Both the position numbers and the translations under genes were made by a program. From Typhlomys cinereus (Eukaryota > Chordata > Mammalia > Rodentia > Platacanthomyidae): a DNA stretch of 64,000 nt. This document shows positions 12,268 to 24,440 of this stretch, in pieces. The notes beneath the pieces were generated by a model. It saw nothing but the letters and a program-made list of their open reading frames with translations, did no database searches and was not told the DNA's origin. Where the stretch lies: the NCBI GenBank assembly GCA_023101885.1, contig JALPQD010000006.1, forward strand, positions 13,067,585 through 13,131,584. The letters are read 5' to 3'. Position 1 is the first letter of the stretch, and each line of letters starts with the position of its first letter.

Positions 12268-12314
<47 letters not shown>
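12266..12314 (+). repeat. (TG)n microsatellite
   Basis: About 22 TG units with two TA interruptions. It produces the 'CVCVCV' stretch of the open frame. Confidence 0.97.
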
Positions 12315-14095
12315 AGCTCTCTGCTTGCCAACTTGTGTGCAATTACAGATTCACATTAAACATCTGCATCTCTCATTAAAAAGAACAAAAGGAGCAAGTA
12401 GTCCACTAAAAGGTAAGGGGCATATGGCTGGGAGCACATACAGCTGAGGGTCGTTGCAGAGAACTGCAATCTGCAGCAACTTCTTCCCTAGTAATGAAGA
12501 TCTTCTTTACCTTTTCTAACATAAACTCATGTAGTTAAACAGAAGACGTTTAAGAAGGGAACTGTCACAGGCTCCATGTTTTGTGTCAATAATTCTAAGT
12601 TTGAATGTGTTATCAAAATTGGAGGAGAGAAATATTGGAGTGGGGATATCCTTAGGTAAAAAAGAAAAACTTAGAGAAGAATCCAGAATCTATTCTAGAC
12701 TTTTCAGTGCTTTAATCCTAATGAGCTTTGTTTTCTTATATTCCGAAGAGAGTGTAAATTCAGTTGTAGAAGACTGTATTGCAAGAATGTTGTGAACCTA
12801 ATACCATGACAATATGTTTCAGAAGCTTTCTGTCTTTCTTAACAAAAATTGCAAAACTTTCAAAATTATTTGTGGCTTTGACTATGTTACTGAATGTCTA
12901 TATCTTAAAATTCTATCCTTAAAAATAGAAATTGATTTTTTTAATATTCTGAATTATTAGGTAAGTTTATAAGTAAAAATAGGATTTATTTACTCTAAAA
13001 AATTCCAGGTAATAATAAAGTTATCTGTAATTTTTTCCTATGGTGTCCTCTCTTTTTCCATTATACTTTTATATTATTTTTTCTATTTCATTTTAAATTT
13101 TGGCCCTAAATACAATGGGTTTCTATAACTCTGCTGGGAATCTTACAGTTTTCACAAATCATTTCTTTGAGACAGAGCGCTCGAACAGTGGCTAGTGGTT
13201 AGTGGGGGAACGAGGGGATCAGTACAGTTTGGTGTCTTTAAGAAAAGATTGAAAAAATAAATAAAAACAAAATGTTAGAATAATTCTCTAAGCAGAAATG
13301 CTTTTATTATTTAAGAATATGTCCCATGTAGAGGCTTACATTTCCCCCCACCTCCCTACCACACCAAGAGGACCTTCTTACTGTAGATAAAGACTGGGAA
13401 TATGTCATTATAAAGTGGAAGAGCTATGTCCTTGTTCAACTGAACTAAAGACCGTGATCAGTGCCGAAGAAGAAAAAGGGTGCGAGAAAATGCCAGAGAC
13501 ACTGATGCCTTCAGTGTCCGACAGAAGAGCTCCCTGGTGAAGAGGCATGTCCCAGGCAGAACACAGTGTGCAGTGTCCCCAACTCTGCTTCTGCTCCTAA
13601 TGCAGAGTGGGATAAAATAGCAGAACTGCTAAGCTCAAGATGCCTTTATCTATACAGTGAGCAAAGTCTTCAATATGATGTGAACCCTATATGGCTGGTT
13701 TAGGTTAGAAAATCGGTTGAATATGATTAGTATCACAGAGTCAGTTCCCAAACAAATCACAAGGGCCAATGCCAGGCCTTATACTTAGTACCTGTTTAGC
13801 AAATATTTGTTCTGTGACTAAATATCTTGGGATAGAGATAAACTTTTTCATAGTCAAAGGTGCCAATGCAGGTTAAAATGGACAGTTGATATAAAAAGTA
13901 TGGGGCTCAGGAATAAGGTGTCTGAGCCTTCCGGCAAAGGAATTCAAAACATGGACTGTCAATCATGTTGAGAGATGTGCCATTGCCACAATAGCTGTGC
14001 TGCAAGAATGTGCCTACTGGGCGCTTCTCCCATCAGCTGAAAGGACTCTTTCTATAACCCTCTTCTAAAAGTGATAAGTGATCAAGTAAAGTCCC
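12315..14095. other. Unique non-coding DNA, AT-rich core
   Basis: No gene seen. 12880-13110 is particularly AT-rich. No recognised interspersed repeat. Confidence 0.5.
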
Positions 14096-14290
14096 ACATT
14101 TATTAAGACTACTCAGCCAGCTCATCGAATCCTCCCAACAGTTAGCCGGGGTATGAAAAAAATAGGCTTTTTTTTTTTTTTTAACATTTTTCACATCAGA
14201 CAGAGAAGCTTGCCTCTCGGTGAAGTCACCCCCATTCCTTAAGGTGGAAAGCCACGCAGCTAGTACTGTGACTAAGGCCACCACCTCTTT
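14096..14290 (-). repeat. Possible MIR, minus strand, split by poly(T)
   Basis: 'gaatcctcccaacagttagc' and 'gccacgcagctagtactgtg' resemble the reverse complement of MIR on either side of a T-rich run at 14168-14182. Weak. Confidence 0.4.
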
Positions 14291-16405
14291 GAGCTTAGAC
14301 TTCACTGATGTGTGGGGTACTCAGGAACGTAAATGTCAACTGTTTGTCAGAATTTTGTTTCAGTTGATCACAATCGTGCAAAAATATAGATGGAGATGCT
14401 TAATACCGACTACCTGGTTCATGTCACCAGACAGATTTCAAATTGAATTCCTCAGCAATAACTTAAAAGACTAACCGGAGAGGGACCAGAATTTGGAAGA
14501 TGGAGGGTCAAACATCAGAGCAAGAAATCCAACATCACACATGCTCTGTGACCTCTTCCTTTGTTTCTAATATTCAGGGTTTTGTTTTGGTTTTGGCTTT
14601 CTGAGGGGTTCCCTTTCTCTGCTTCTAGAATCTGGCCAAGGCAATCAGAGAGTGCTGACAGAGCAGTTCTTGGGGTCTGAGAAACAGACCTATTACATCT
14701 CAGGTCTCCTGGTCAGAACTAACGAGTAAACACTGTTTTATTTTAGCAGCTTAGCTCTAGCTCCATGGGCAGCTGTCCTTGCTGGACACAATCAGTCCCT
14801 CTTTTCAGGGAGTTATAACTCAACCATCAAAATGCCAAAATATGCTCTGGTTTGAAACTTGGTGTACAGAGTCCCAAGCTCAGGAATGACTGTGGTTTAC
14901 TTCTAAATTTAAGAAAATATTGAGTTTTGTAGGTTATTTATTTACTGTTTTTGAATATGTTTGGAGAGCCATTTAGACTTTCCATAGGAAAATGTACTAA
15001 AAAGACATGCCATTTTATGATCTTTGGTAATTCATTCTGAATTTCAATGAATCAATGGAAGAACTAAATAATGGGGGAGAAAATGTTTATTTATTTTATT
15101 TTCTTACCAAATACAGATGTTTTGACCACTTGGGTCCTCATCAGTGCTCAAATTTTGTAACATAATGAAATAAAGGCGTTAACTTCTTTGTTTTGCTCTT
15201 TTCAGTGATGTGCAGAATGGATTAATGAGTTCTTGTTTTTGGCCCTGGTAGAACTCAAAAACTCGTTTCAACTTAAATAAATTAAGTAAGTAATTAGTTC
15301 ATAATATGGCCTAATCACCTCTGGTATTTTGAAACAAACAAAAACACAAAAATGGCTGCGGCACATTTGCACTTAATTACTTCCATGTAAAATACCCGCG
15401 TGGATTTCATTACAGGTGACAAAAATTTCAAATCAAAGCTTTGTTTGTGATAAAAGTTTTCACTATTGTATTGTACATATTCCCAAGAAGATTCTGTATC
15501 CTTCCCTACTCTTATTCTAAAAAAAGACAGTCTATGAAGCCATATTCTTACCCTCTTAATTGGTGAAAGAAAGAACTTCATTTCAAAACATCTGGAGAAT
15601 AGGTTACTTTCTACAGAGATGCTCAAAGGAGTTAAAGAGTCAAGAGAATCAGTAACATTTTAAATTTTCTGCGAAGTTCATTTTTGCTTTTGGAGACCGA
15701 ACAGTCTTTGTCTGCAAACAAGGACTAGAGTCTGCCACTAGTGATCAGGGCAGCTTTATGGAAAACCTTCCAGAGGAATATTCCCAACGGAGACCAAATT
15801 TTGCTATGTTTCTAATATAAAGGAAAAAAAGGACTTTATATCAACTGGGTAATAGCCTTAAAGGAACTTTCCTGGCTTTGATTTTTTTCCACCCTTCTCC
15901 TCAGATACTTAATAATCAGAGCCATGCCAAGAAACTAGTGATGCAAACCAAGTATTGCAAATGATCTTGAACTTTCCCATCATATTTTGTGCGCAATAGT
16001 ACCAGAATTGAACCCAATAGGTCAATGACAGAAAACAGACACTTAAACCTTGTTGAGGAGATTCACAAACTTGCATGATCTAAAGAGGTATAAAGAGTCT
16101 CAGTATAGATTCTGAATTTTCCTGGCTAATCTGAACATTAGCTGCAAAAGGATGGAGCTTCACTAGTAAACAACTAGGTCACTTGCTTGGCAAGATTTAC
16201 TGGAGTTTACTAAGTGCATGTCAGCTGCCGATCTCCCTGCTCTTCAAGTGATATCTGATAGCACTCTTGGAATGTTAATATAGAAATTTAAGTGCCACTA
16301 AACATCTTCCTGAATTATGATAGCTTTGTACATATCATTCACATCAGAACTGAGACCAGCACCCTTCTGTGATATTTCACGCAGGGGCACTTCTTCTTTG
16401 GTTGT
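14291..16405. other. Unique non-coding DNA
   Basis: No gene and no clear repeat. The minus-strand frame at 15315-15626 (103 codons) has no recognised protein. Confidence 0.5.
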
Positions 16406-16409
16406 CTTT

Positions 16410-16452
16410 TGAGTCATGCAAATTCATTTGCATGGGTGTTGCAACCTTTGTT
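16410..16452. promoter_or_regulatory. AP-1 / inverted octamer / SOX motif cluster
   Basis: TGAGTCA (AP-1) at 16410-16416 overlaps by one base ATGCAAAT (POU octamer) at 16416-16423. After a 2-bp spacer comes its exact inverse ATTTGCAT at 16426-16433, then CTTTGTT (SOX/TCF type) at 16446-16452. The motif identities are established consensus sites. Enhancer function is inferred from their packing. Confidence 0.45.
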
Positions 16453-16471
16453 AGTTGTGGACGATGTCTTA

Positions 16472-16500
16472 CATACAATGAGTACTCAATAAACATTGGG
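16472..16500 (+). repeat. MIR/L2-type 3' end remnant
   Basis: 'atgagtactcaataaacatt' matches the common end of MIR/L2 elements (tagtaggtgctcaataaat type). Too short for a firm family. Confidence 0.4.
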
Positions 16501-16886
16501 TTTTCCAGAATGGAATCAACTTTGTAGTAAGTGAAGACACAGTACACAATCGAGCTCTAAATGAAATTGAAAGAAGACTAATAGATCTTGAGTATATTTT
16601 TAAAAACAAGCATCTAATACAAGTGGGTTTTGATATTGCTTCTCAAGGCAAGTACTAGAACTTTTATTACTCAGGGCATTTTAAAACTAGAGTAGACAAA
16701 ACACTAGTGGGGTGTGTTGAAATAAAATATGCGTAGTCCGTCTGTGAATTAGTGTTTACTTTCAATATAATTATAAGTGAAGCAACACTGTAATGGGAAT
16801 TTTTCATACGCATGAAAGCTATGGCTACTACGTTTCCACATGGACCATATGTTGCACATATTGGTTGGTGTGGATGCGTATCCTTA

Positions 16887-16900
16887 TTGCCCTCTAGTGG
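16887..16900 (-). promoter_or_regulatory. CTCF-like binding site
   Basis: The plus-strand 'ttgccctctagtgg' reads 'ccactagagggcaa' on the minus strand. That matches 13 of 14 positions of CCASYAGRKGGCRS, with CCACTAG and the critical GGGC intact. Binding is not shown. Confidence 0.45.
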
Positions 16901-18261
16901 ATAAAATGTGAGACCTACCTGATCAGACAGATCTAACCATTTACTATGCTTTGGGGGTATATCAATCCTTAATCATTTAGGGTAGAAAGAAAATAGCTGT
17001 GTTGATGCATTTTCCATCAAATTATAAAATTGAAGGGCATTAAAAACAACAGAGTCAAACTCTGTAATTAAGACTGCCATTTCATGTTTGTTCGCACACG
17101 GTATTCATTTCTGGGTGTCCCTGCCAAAGATCCATTGTGTAATGTTGTCCTCACATGACATTAAAAACACCAGTTCCCTGGAAAATGTAAGAAAGAAACC
17201 GTGCTGCCTTGAAATACATGGAGTTTACTTTGGGAAACAGAAAATTAATACAGACACAGTAAGATAATTTGGAACACAAATAATGGCTAGAGGAAGCCTG
17301 AAAATCAGTCCTGCTCTTTAACTTTGAGCAAGTATATTAGCAATCTATGGGTGTGTTGGCTGACACTCAGAAGAGGGCAGGCAAAAACGGGCTTGGGAAC
17401 AGGGAAGCTGCTTGCAGAGAGGGCTGAACCGAAAGAGTCAGCAGCGGGGCAGGAAAGTCAGCTCTAACCCACGAGGGGTCTTTAGGAATAAATGTAATAT
17501 TGCTGCTTATGGGTTGTTGCTCAGGTGCAGGATCCCAGTCAAGAAAGACATGGATCTAAATGTCGCTGCAGAATTTTGTCAATACGGAGTAGGACAGACA
17601 GACAGCTTCCTTTGCGCAATTTTCATTATTTTAAAGGCTTTAGATTTTAATCACTATTTTTATCCCCATACTTAACATGCTAAATGATTCTCCTAAAATA
17701 CCAAGAGGAAACAATGTATGATCTGTGTTGCCCAAACACTCAAAGTTCCCAGTAGAGCAAGTGAAACCCAAATGAAGATGCACATCCACTATACCTGCAG
17801 TGTGTTGCCAAATAATGGCTCTTACTATCAATATGAAAATGAATATAATTCGTTATATATATAAATTATTAGAAACATGATGTGTGAGTAGCTGTGCATC
17901 CTAGAGGGGGATATGTGGTGAACATCACCCAGATGGCTTTCTTTGAGTGACTGACGGGTTTTGCAGCTCATGATTTAGCAAAAAGTGATGGTTGGCAAGG
18001 AAAGGAAGATTCTAGAGGACCTTTTGAGCATTTAAACCAACAGAGCAATATGAATAAAGGTGTAAGATAATATAAAAATCTCTAAGTTCCTGAGTGCTCT
18101 AGAGGCAAATGTGACCAATAAATGTCTGTGAAGCTTTGTTTTCATCCTGGTCACATTTACTGTGAAACTGTTGGTGACTCTATAGGTAGATGTCTGGAAA
18201 CCCGGGAGGTTGAAGATCAGCAGTATGGACCACAAAGAGGCAATTAACAGCCAACTTCTTA

Positions 18262-18282
18262 CTTAGCACCACGGACAGTGCT
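18262..18282 (+). promoter_or_regulatory. RE1/NRSF (REST) site
   Basis: The 21-mer at 18262-18282 contains 'agcaccacggacag' and matches the RE1 consensus (TTCAGCACCACGGACAGCGCC type) at 17 of 21 positions. Both half-sites, AGCACC and GGACAG, are intact at normal spacing. REST represses neuronal genes in non-neuronal cells, so a neuronal target gene outside the window is an inference. Confidence 0.6.
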
Positions 18283-20100
18283 GTTGGGGGAAAGAGATAT
18301 CTTTGGTGTTGAACACAATGAAATCAAGGTTGCATTTTAAAGATTCTTCTTATTTACATTATTACTGGCAGGCCAAGTGGACTGTGTTCTGCTGCCCGTT
18401 GTTTGCCGGGCAGCCGTTGGAGCTGAACAGGACTAGCTCCAAATAAGAAGGTGTCCTCCACACGTGCATGTGTGGAAAGGAAAGGTTGACCAACGATGAT
18501 GGCTCCTTGACCTACTTTTTCCCTTCTCTGGATTTTTGAAAATAAATATTGACACTCTAGAGAATAATACCCAGTCTTTCTTAGAGCAAGACAAGTCCCT
18601 GTGCACCTTGGCCTTAGGATCTTGAGGGCACTGAGATGACCCATGGGCAACAATAGTGTAAAGAACAAACAGAGGTGACTTTCTAAGAAAGTCCTGCTAT
18701 GGCGGAGAATGATCAGAACTTGTTTCTTTTTTGGTTCTTGACTTTACAGGGTGGGAATCCCTGCCAGATTCTGAAACTGAATAGTGCATTCTGGGAAATC
18801 AGAACTGCCTCTCAGCACAGCTGAGCCTCAAAAAGTCTCCTTTTCTGTCCTGTTGAAGTTCTAGGTAAAGATCAATATGAAGAAAGAACATTGAGGCATG
18901 GACAAGCCCCAGACCTGTGTCACTAGCTCAAACTTTGAGATAGAAGCCTTTTTCATTTGATGGTTAGCAAGAAACTTTACATTTCCACAAGAACTTGTCA
19001 GGGAACTTAGTTTCAATCAATGTTTAGAGTTTTTCCTTTCAACTCTTATAGCCTTCTATCCACAGGCGAACTCAGCAAGAGCAGAAGGGAAGTTGAAATC
19101 TAGACTTTTTCTGCCAGCTTGCTACACATGTTCACCAAATGGTGAGCTCCTCACTTGAAACCCCAGCAAGACAAGATGAGCTCTGTCTGCCCAGCAGCCT
19201 TTCAGAGGCATTAAGGGTAAGAGAGAAGGTAAGTAATTCACTATGCGTCCCCATTTCTATAATGGGGAAGGACGTCTTGATACATTTACAATACTCCTCT
19301 GGGGATATTTCATCAGTTATACCTAAACTCTAATGGACAATAATTGATTTGAACTTTCCACTTAGCACAGAGCTGTAAACAGCTTCACTGCAGACGGCAG
19401 CAATGAGCCGACGTTTTGTAAAGCGGAGAGAGATTCAGAAAACTTTTGTACTAGGTCATGCTGTAGCCTAACAGCTTTTGTATCCAGGGAAGAAACAGTT
19501 TGTCCTCCTGGTTTTAATAGCTGAGCTAATAGAGTTTCAAGCCTGCAGTAGGTCTAGGTTATCTTTTGAAGGCATTCCATTTTAACCCCTCACTATTATG
19601 ATGGTTTATAACCGAGCCATAAAGATGCACTCTGGATCTGGACACACATCAGGACATATTCGGAAGCAGAACTTTCTGAATGCTAATTTCCTGGGGAAGG
19701 GAAAAATAAGACATTCAATTCATTTAAGATGATAGTTTTTTTTTTTCTTTTCTTTTTAAACTCTTCATGGTTGGTGAGATACTTTCTCAGGGAAAATAAT
19801 CCCCTCTCCTAATGCCCCTCATCTCATTGATATAACGTGTTGTTCTCCTCCTCATTCTTACTTTGTTTCTGGCCACATCTTAAATGTACTCGCCTGGAAT
19901 GAGCTGAAACCTCTCTGCAGTGAAGTGTGAGCTGGGCGTGAGAGCATCCCTCGCCAGCCCCATGAATGCATGAGTAGATCAAGTTGAGAAAGACTTCTGC
20001 TGTTGGAATCCACTGTCTCTTGCAGACATGGTGGCAGAAAAAGAAGGAAGAGAAACAGGGTCTGACAACATTGTACTTAGACAACGGTATCTTCTGATCG

Positions 20101-20128
20101 GCTTTCCTACATGGGCTTTCCTACATGG
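20101..20128 (+). repeat. 14-bp perfect tandem duplication
   Basis: 'gctttcctacatgg' occurs twice in immediate succession, probably a replication slip. Confidence 0.9.
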
Positions 20129-20649
20129 GCTCATGTGCCAGTGGGAGTGGGGATGTGGTTGGGGTGTCTCTTGTGATGAGTACAAAGCTTACTTCGTAGG
20201 TTCTTTTGGACAACAAAGGGCAGAGGTGCTCTTGGAGTCGCTGTTGCCCCCTCTTTGATGTCAGAGGTCTATAAGCCTTCTTGGTGTTCAGTAGGACCTT
20301 ATACAATAATTTCTAAGAGCTCTGCAAAAGCCACTTGAGTCTGATGTGTGAGGAACACACAGCAAGGTGGTTTATTTTATGAACGGATTTTCCTTAGCCG
20401 ACATTATTTATGTGAGTTTGACATGGAATAGAATTTTCTGGTAATATAGCTGATAAAACTGCAAGGGCAAAAATATTCCATCCTTGATTGTGGCTCCCTT
20501 GCCAGAAGTCTAAAGAGACAATAGGATATGTTCACAGTTTCCAAGGTGTTTTTCCTGGGGTGTAAAATACATTAAAATTGAACTGAACATAACTTGTTCC
20601 AGTCAGTCCTGAAAACAACGCTGTATATCGTAGTCACCAAACCCAGCTC

Positions 20650-20760
20650 TGGTTTTGATACTGTGCATGTGACTATGTGATTTTCAGCAAGGTATTCAAC
20701 CTCACAGAGCCTCAGACTTTTCCATTTTCTATTCAGGGAGAATGATGTCTGCACATTCAT
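20650..20760 (+). repeat. MIR SINE, plus strand
   Basis: 'gactatgtgattttcagcaa', 'caacctcacagagcctcaga' and 'cttttccattttctattcag' follow the MIR order (tgtgaccttgggcaagtcac, then cctctctgagcctcagtttc). Confidence 0.7.
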
Positions 20761-22760
20761 ATTTATTTATTTAGGAGGTGATGAAATTATGTCATAAATC
20801 ACTGGAAAAAGTGGGATGACATATTTTGGGTCAATCACTCTCACTTTTATAGCAGTATGGCCACTGACTGGGAAAAGTTGAAATGAATTTCACCCCTGTG
20901 AGACAGAACATTATGTGAAAATGTCATTTGCTGTCATTTGGCTGTTATGGCTTCACCACACCTACGTTCTTCTCTAAGCAAACCCTTTACCCCAATGGAC
21001 AAAGGACTACATTTTAACATTGGATTTTTAAATCAAATCTGGAATCCTTAAATTTGTAAAGTTCATGTAGCAGTCAGCTTGAATCATTAAGTCCCTCTCA
21101 ACATCACACTTCCACAGAAGAACATCTTCACCCCAAACTTTCATGAACTACATTTGGTGACTTCAGGCTATTTGGCAATAACTGACAGTGCAACACATGG
21201 AACATTATCCAATGTGTCTGTTCAGTGCTAATAAGCATCAGTAACATGTTCTTTAAGAATGAAATGGTGCCAAAAATGATCAAAGAATGCACAACTGAAG
21301 TCTATTTCCTTTTTGATATCGACCTTGAGATCCAAGATTCCATATTTCATAAAATGGGGAAGCTTAGGGCAGGTTCAGAGTAAAGGCCACGAACCTTTTT
21401 TCCCTGGCCAAAATACTGAGAGGTAATTCAATAACTGCCATCAGTAAGTTGAGGCATCGCCAGGCATTCCTTCTGCACAACTCATAATGAATAGTTTCAA
21501 ATAAGGCTTGAGAAGCAGAGAAACTACCCTTTCTAACCCATTCCACAAAACAAAGCTTTTACAAAATACTGTGATGTCGCACTAAAAGTATTGTGAAATA
21601 CACTTGGTTCCCATTTGCCTATGACAATTTAAGTCAAGTGCTGTTAAAAGATAAGATTGATGACCCAAATGAGTTCTAGACTTCAGCTTTTTATAAAATT
21701 GAAAAAAATGCATTTTAGAGCTTATCACATAATATTCACTCCTGAAAAGCCTAGGCAGGAGACAGTCACTGCACACCTCACAGGCTAAGTTGGCTATTGT
21801 CACAGCAGCCCATCTCATATTAACTGTTGGGACTCATTATTGATTAGTCTATCTAAATGCCTTCCAGAGGTCAAGGAAGCAAATCTAGCCCCCATGAAAC
21901 AATAAAAGAGTTCTGCTTGCTTTTGAAAATGCCATTCACTGAGTTTTTTTTTTTTAAAGTAGTCATCTGTACATAGCCATATTCTAATTGTCATATAAAA
22001 CCTTAATTCAGGGACACATCTTTTAAAACAATGTATTATTCAGCATCCTCAGGTAAACATGCAATTTGGGAGAGGAAAGAGGCACACAGAGACAAGTAAT
22101 CACAGATAACAAAGAATGTGAAATTCTGTGCCATGCACTTCACACCCCAACTCATCTCTCAGGGAAACTACAGAAGGAGCAGAACCATTTCTATTATGAT
22201 AATTCACAAAGGGAGGCCATATAGATATGCATGCTAAGTCTCTCCCCACCTCTCCATTTACATGCCAGGATTTCAACTCTGCGACACTGAGTCCCTTCAT
22301 TTAGCCAATTAGTTCTTCCAACTTCATGTAATGCACGCCAAGAAGAAGGAGAAATAGAAGTGCTGACGTTCACTGCTTTGAAAGTTGCTATTCTAATGCC
22401 AAAGCTGCCTCTTGAGCAATTTCCAGAATGTATTAACATGGGAGCAAAGCTCTGTTCCTAAAGACAGGGATCACATTATGCAGGGGAGCCCCCTTCAACA
22501 TATCACAACTGTGCAGAATCTCCTCTGTCCCCTGCAAGATCTTATAGTTGTAGTTAGTATAGGCTCAAGCTAATGGTACTTACCAGAAAAACCTACAAGG
22601 TCTTCCTGAAGCAACAGGACTGGTTTAATGACCATTAGCAAGCAAAGCATGTGTATTTTCTAGACCATAGCACTGGTCAAAATCTTGCACTGTAGTATTG
22701 GGTACGGCCAGTCAAGGTTCAAAGCAAACCAGTTTCACAACTTCAGTTACAATGAAGGAT
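20761..22760. other. Unique non-coding DNA
   Basis: No gene or clear repeat. The small overlapping frames on the minus strand at 21364-22439 are unsupported. Confidence 0.5.
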
Positions 22761-22917
22761 CCTTCCTCCTTCCTCCCTCCCTCCCTCTCTCCCTCCCTTC
22801 CTTCCTCCCTCCCTTCCTCCCTCCCTCCCTCCCTTTCTCCCTGCCTCCCTCCCTCCCTTCTTGCCTCTTTCCCTCCCTCCATTCCTCTCTCACTCCCTCC
22901 TTCTCCTCCTTCCTTTT
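22761..22917 (+). repeat. Polypyrimidine (CTTCC/CTCC)n tract
   Basis: About 155 bases made almost only of C and T in CCTT and CCCT units. It gives artificial 'LPPSLP' and 'GGREGG' frames in several registers. It could form triplex DNA. Confidence 0.95.
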
Positions 22918-23314
22918 TGAAATCTATTAACCCTAGATTCAATGCTCATTATTTTTAATTCAATAGGCGCCTACAGTTTTTCTTTCTGGATATTAACGAC
23001 CAAGTTGAAAACAGTTGGAAAATTGCATGTATTTCTGAGTGGTCTGTTATACATGTGCTCCAGATTCTAAGTAACACAGATATCTCTGGTATACTCACAC
23101 CATTACATTTGGCTATCTGTTTGACCTACAGCTGACATAATGTCCCTATGCCCAGCAATGGATTTTGGAGTGAGTGGAAAATATATGTAGAAAGACACAT
23201 GCTTTGTTAAGGAAACAAAGTAAGGGACAGAACCATTTCTTCTCAATGTCGCTCACTCTTTGCGCAAATTATGGCACTTGCCAGAGGCTTCTGGAGTGTT
23301 TTACTGAGGCAGAA
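22918..23314. other. Unique non-coding DNA
   Basis: Nothing recognised in this stretch. Confidence 0.5.
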
Positions 23315-23480
23315 AAGCATAGTGGAAAGAACACTGGGCTGTGATCTGGGTTTCCTGGCCTAGCTTTGGTTTTCCTGTAAGTTAGCTCTACCTTCTTGGA
23401 CTGATCCTCTGTTTCTTTCTTCTTGGCTTCAGGTTCTACTATACACAGGGTTTGGGTGGTTAGATGAGTTGATCTCAAGG
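23315..23480 (+). repeat. MIR SINE, plus strand
   Basis: Starts with 'agcatagtggaaagaacact' followed by 'gggctgtgatctgggtttcc', as in the MIR 5' part, then weaker core matches ('cttggactgatcctctgttt'). Confidence 0.6.
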
Positions 23481-24079
23481 TTCCTTTGACCCTGTCTTTG
23501 TTTGCTTCACTTCTCCCTCTTAGAAACTTTTCAAACAGCTTCTCTCTCTGTCTTTGGCATCTGCCTGTATAAAATCTTGGCTCAACCTTCTTTCAATTAC
23601 TACCCCAATATTTTTTTTAGTGCCTCCTGAATATGCTGTCACTCATAGTATGATTTTAGAGCCCTAGATTTTTTTCTTAGACTCATGCATTTGGGGGAGG
23701 GAAGGTACATTCTCTCCATCTTTTCTCACAGCCTAACAATCTTAGTGATGGTTAACTAATTAGTTAACATTTGCTTTTCAGAATAGTTCTGATCACATGT
23801 TTTTTAGCCTCAAGTTTGTATCACAAGGAGCTTCTTGTCTTTCCTTTTAAATCATTCTGCTAGTTAAATTGTGTATAACCATGGTCTACACCATACCCTA
23901 TGCACAAAACTTTTGCTAGAAGTTCATATTTCAGAATGTTTCTTCTCCTATATAGATAACTGTCAAATGTAGAAATTTTCTTAGGTGACCTGCACTCAAA
24001 GATAACTTGTCAATCTTACCCTTGATTGGTGCGTGATCTCACTACAGTGAGGAGAGGAAAACAGTCTCCTCACTGCAAA
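23481..24079. other. Unique non-coding DNA with a palindrome
   Basis: No gene. It contains a perfect 18-bp palindrome at 23751. Confidence 0.5.
23751..23768. promoter_or_regulatory. 18-bp perfect palindrome, homeodomain-like
   Basis: 'gttaactaattagttaac' equals its own reverse complement. It contains a TAATTA core and two GTTAAC half sites, recalling HNF1-type and paired homeodomain sites without matching HNF1 spacing exactly. Confidence 0.6.
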
Positions 24080-24440
24080 CATATTCTCAGTGGTGAGACT
24101 GTCATCATGCTGCCTTCAGTCCTCCAGTGAATTTCTGTCCTACTTCAGATCAGCTGTGAATTCCAGACTCCTGCACTGCAAGTCCCTTATAGGCTTGTTT
24201 GTTCTGCTAACCTGCCAACTGCTGCCTCCAGGGCCCACCTTAATCCAACAAGCAAGTCACTGCTGCCTTCTGGCTTCTCCCTTCTGAGAGTCTTCCCTCT
24301 CCATCTCCACACTTTCTCCACATCAGTCTACATCTATGGACTAATCCCTCATGGGCTGAAGAACATCTTTCTTTCATTCAAATTACAACTTGAAATGTAA
24401 TTCACACTTATGCATGGAGATTTTCCTGATTATTACTGGT
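24080..24440 (+). repeat. Possible L2 3' fragment
   Basis: 'cattcaaattacaacttgaa' followed by 'gagattttcctgattattac' recalls the L2 pattern (caaatgtcacctcctcc, then gaggccttccctgattacc). The part before 24300 is weaker. Confidence 0.35.

Larger units (their letters stand above)
16501..20649. other. Unique non-coding DNA with motif sites
   Basis: No gene supported. The open frames are at most 104 codons and unrelated to known proteins as far as I can see. It contains the CTCF-like site at 16887, the RE1-like site at 18262 and a short tandem duplication at 20101. Confidence 0.5.

Noticed and set aside
11882..12379. Longest open frame, 165 codons
   Set aside because: It runs through a MIR and a TG microsatellite that encodes alternating Cys-Val. 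There is no domain or splice support.
20244..20257. CTCF-like match on the minus strand near 20.25 kb
   Set aside because: Only about 10 of 14 positions match and the CCASYAG half is poor.
22685..22958. Overlapping Pro/Ser/Leu and Gly/Glu/Arg-rich frames on both strands
   Set aside because: They are translations of the polypyrimidine tract.
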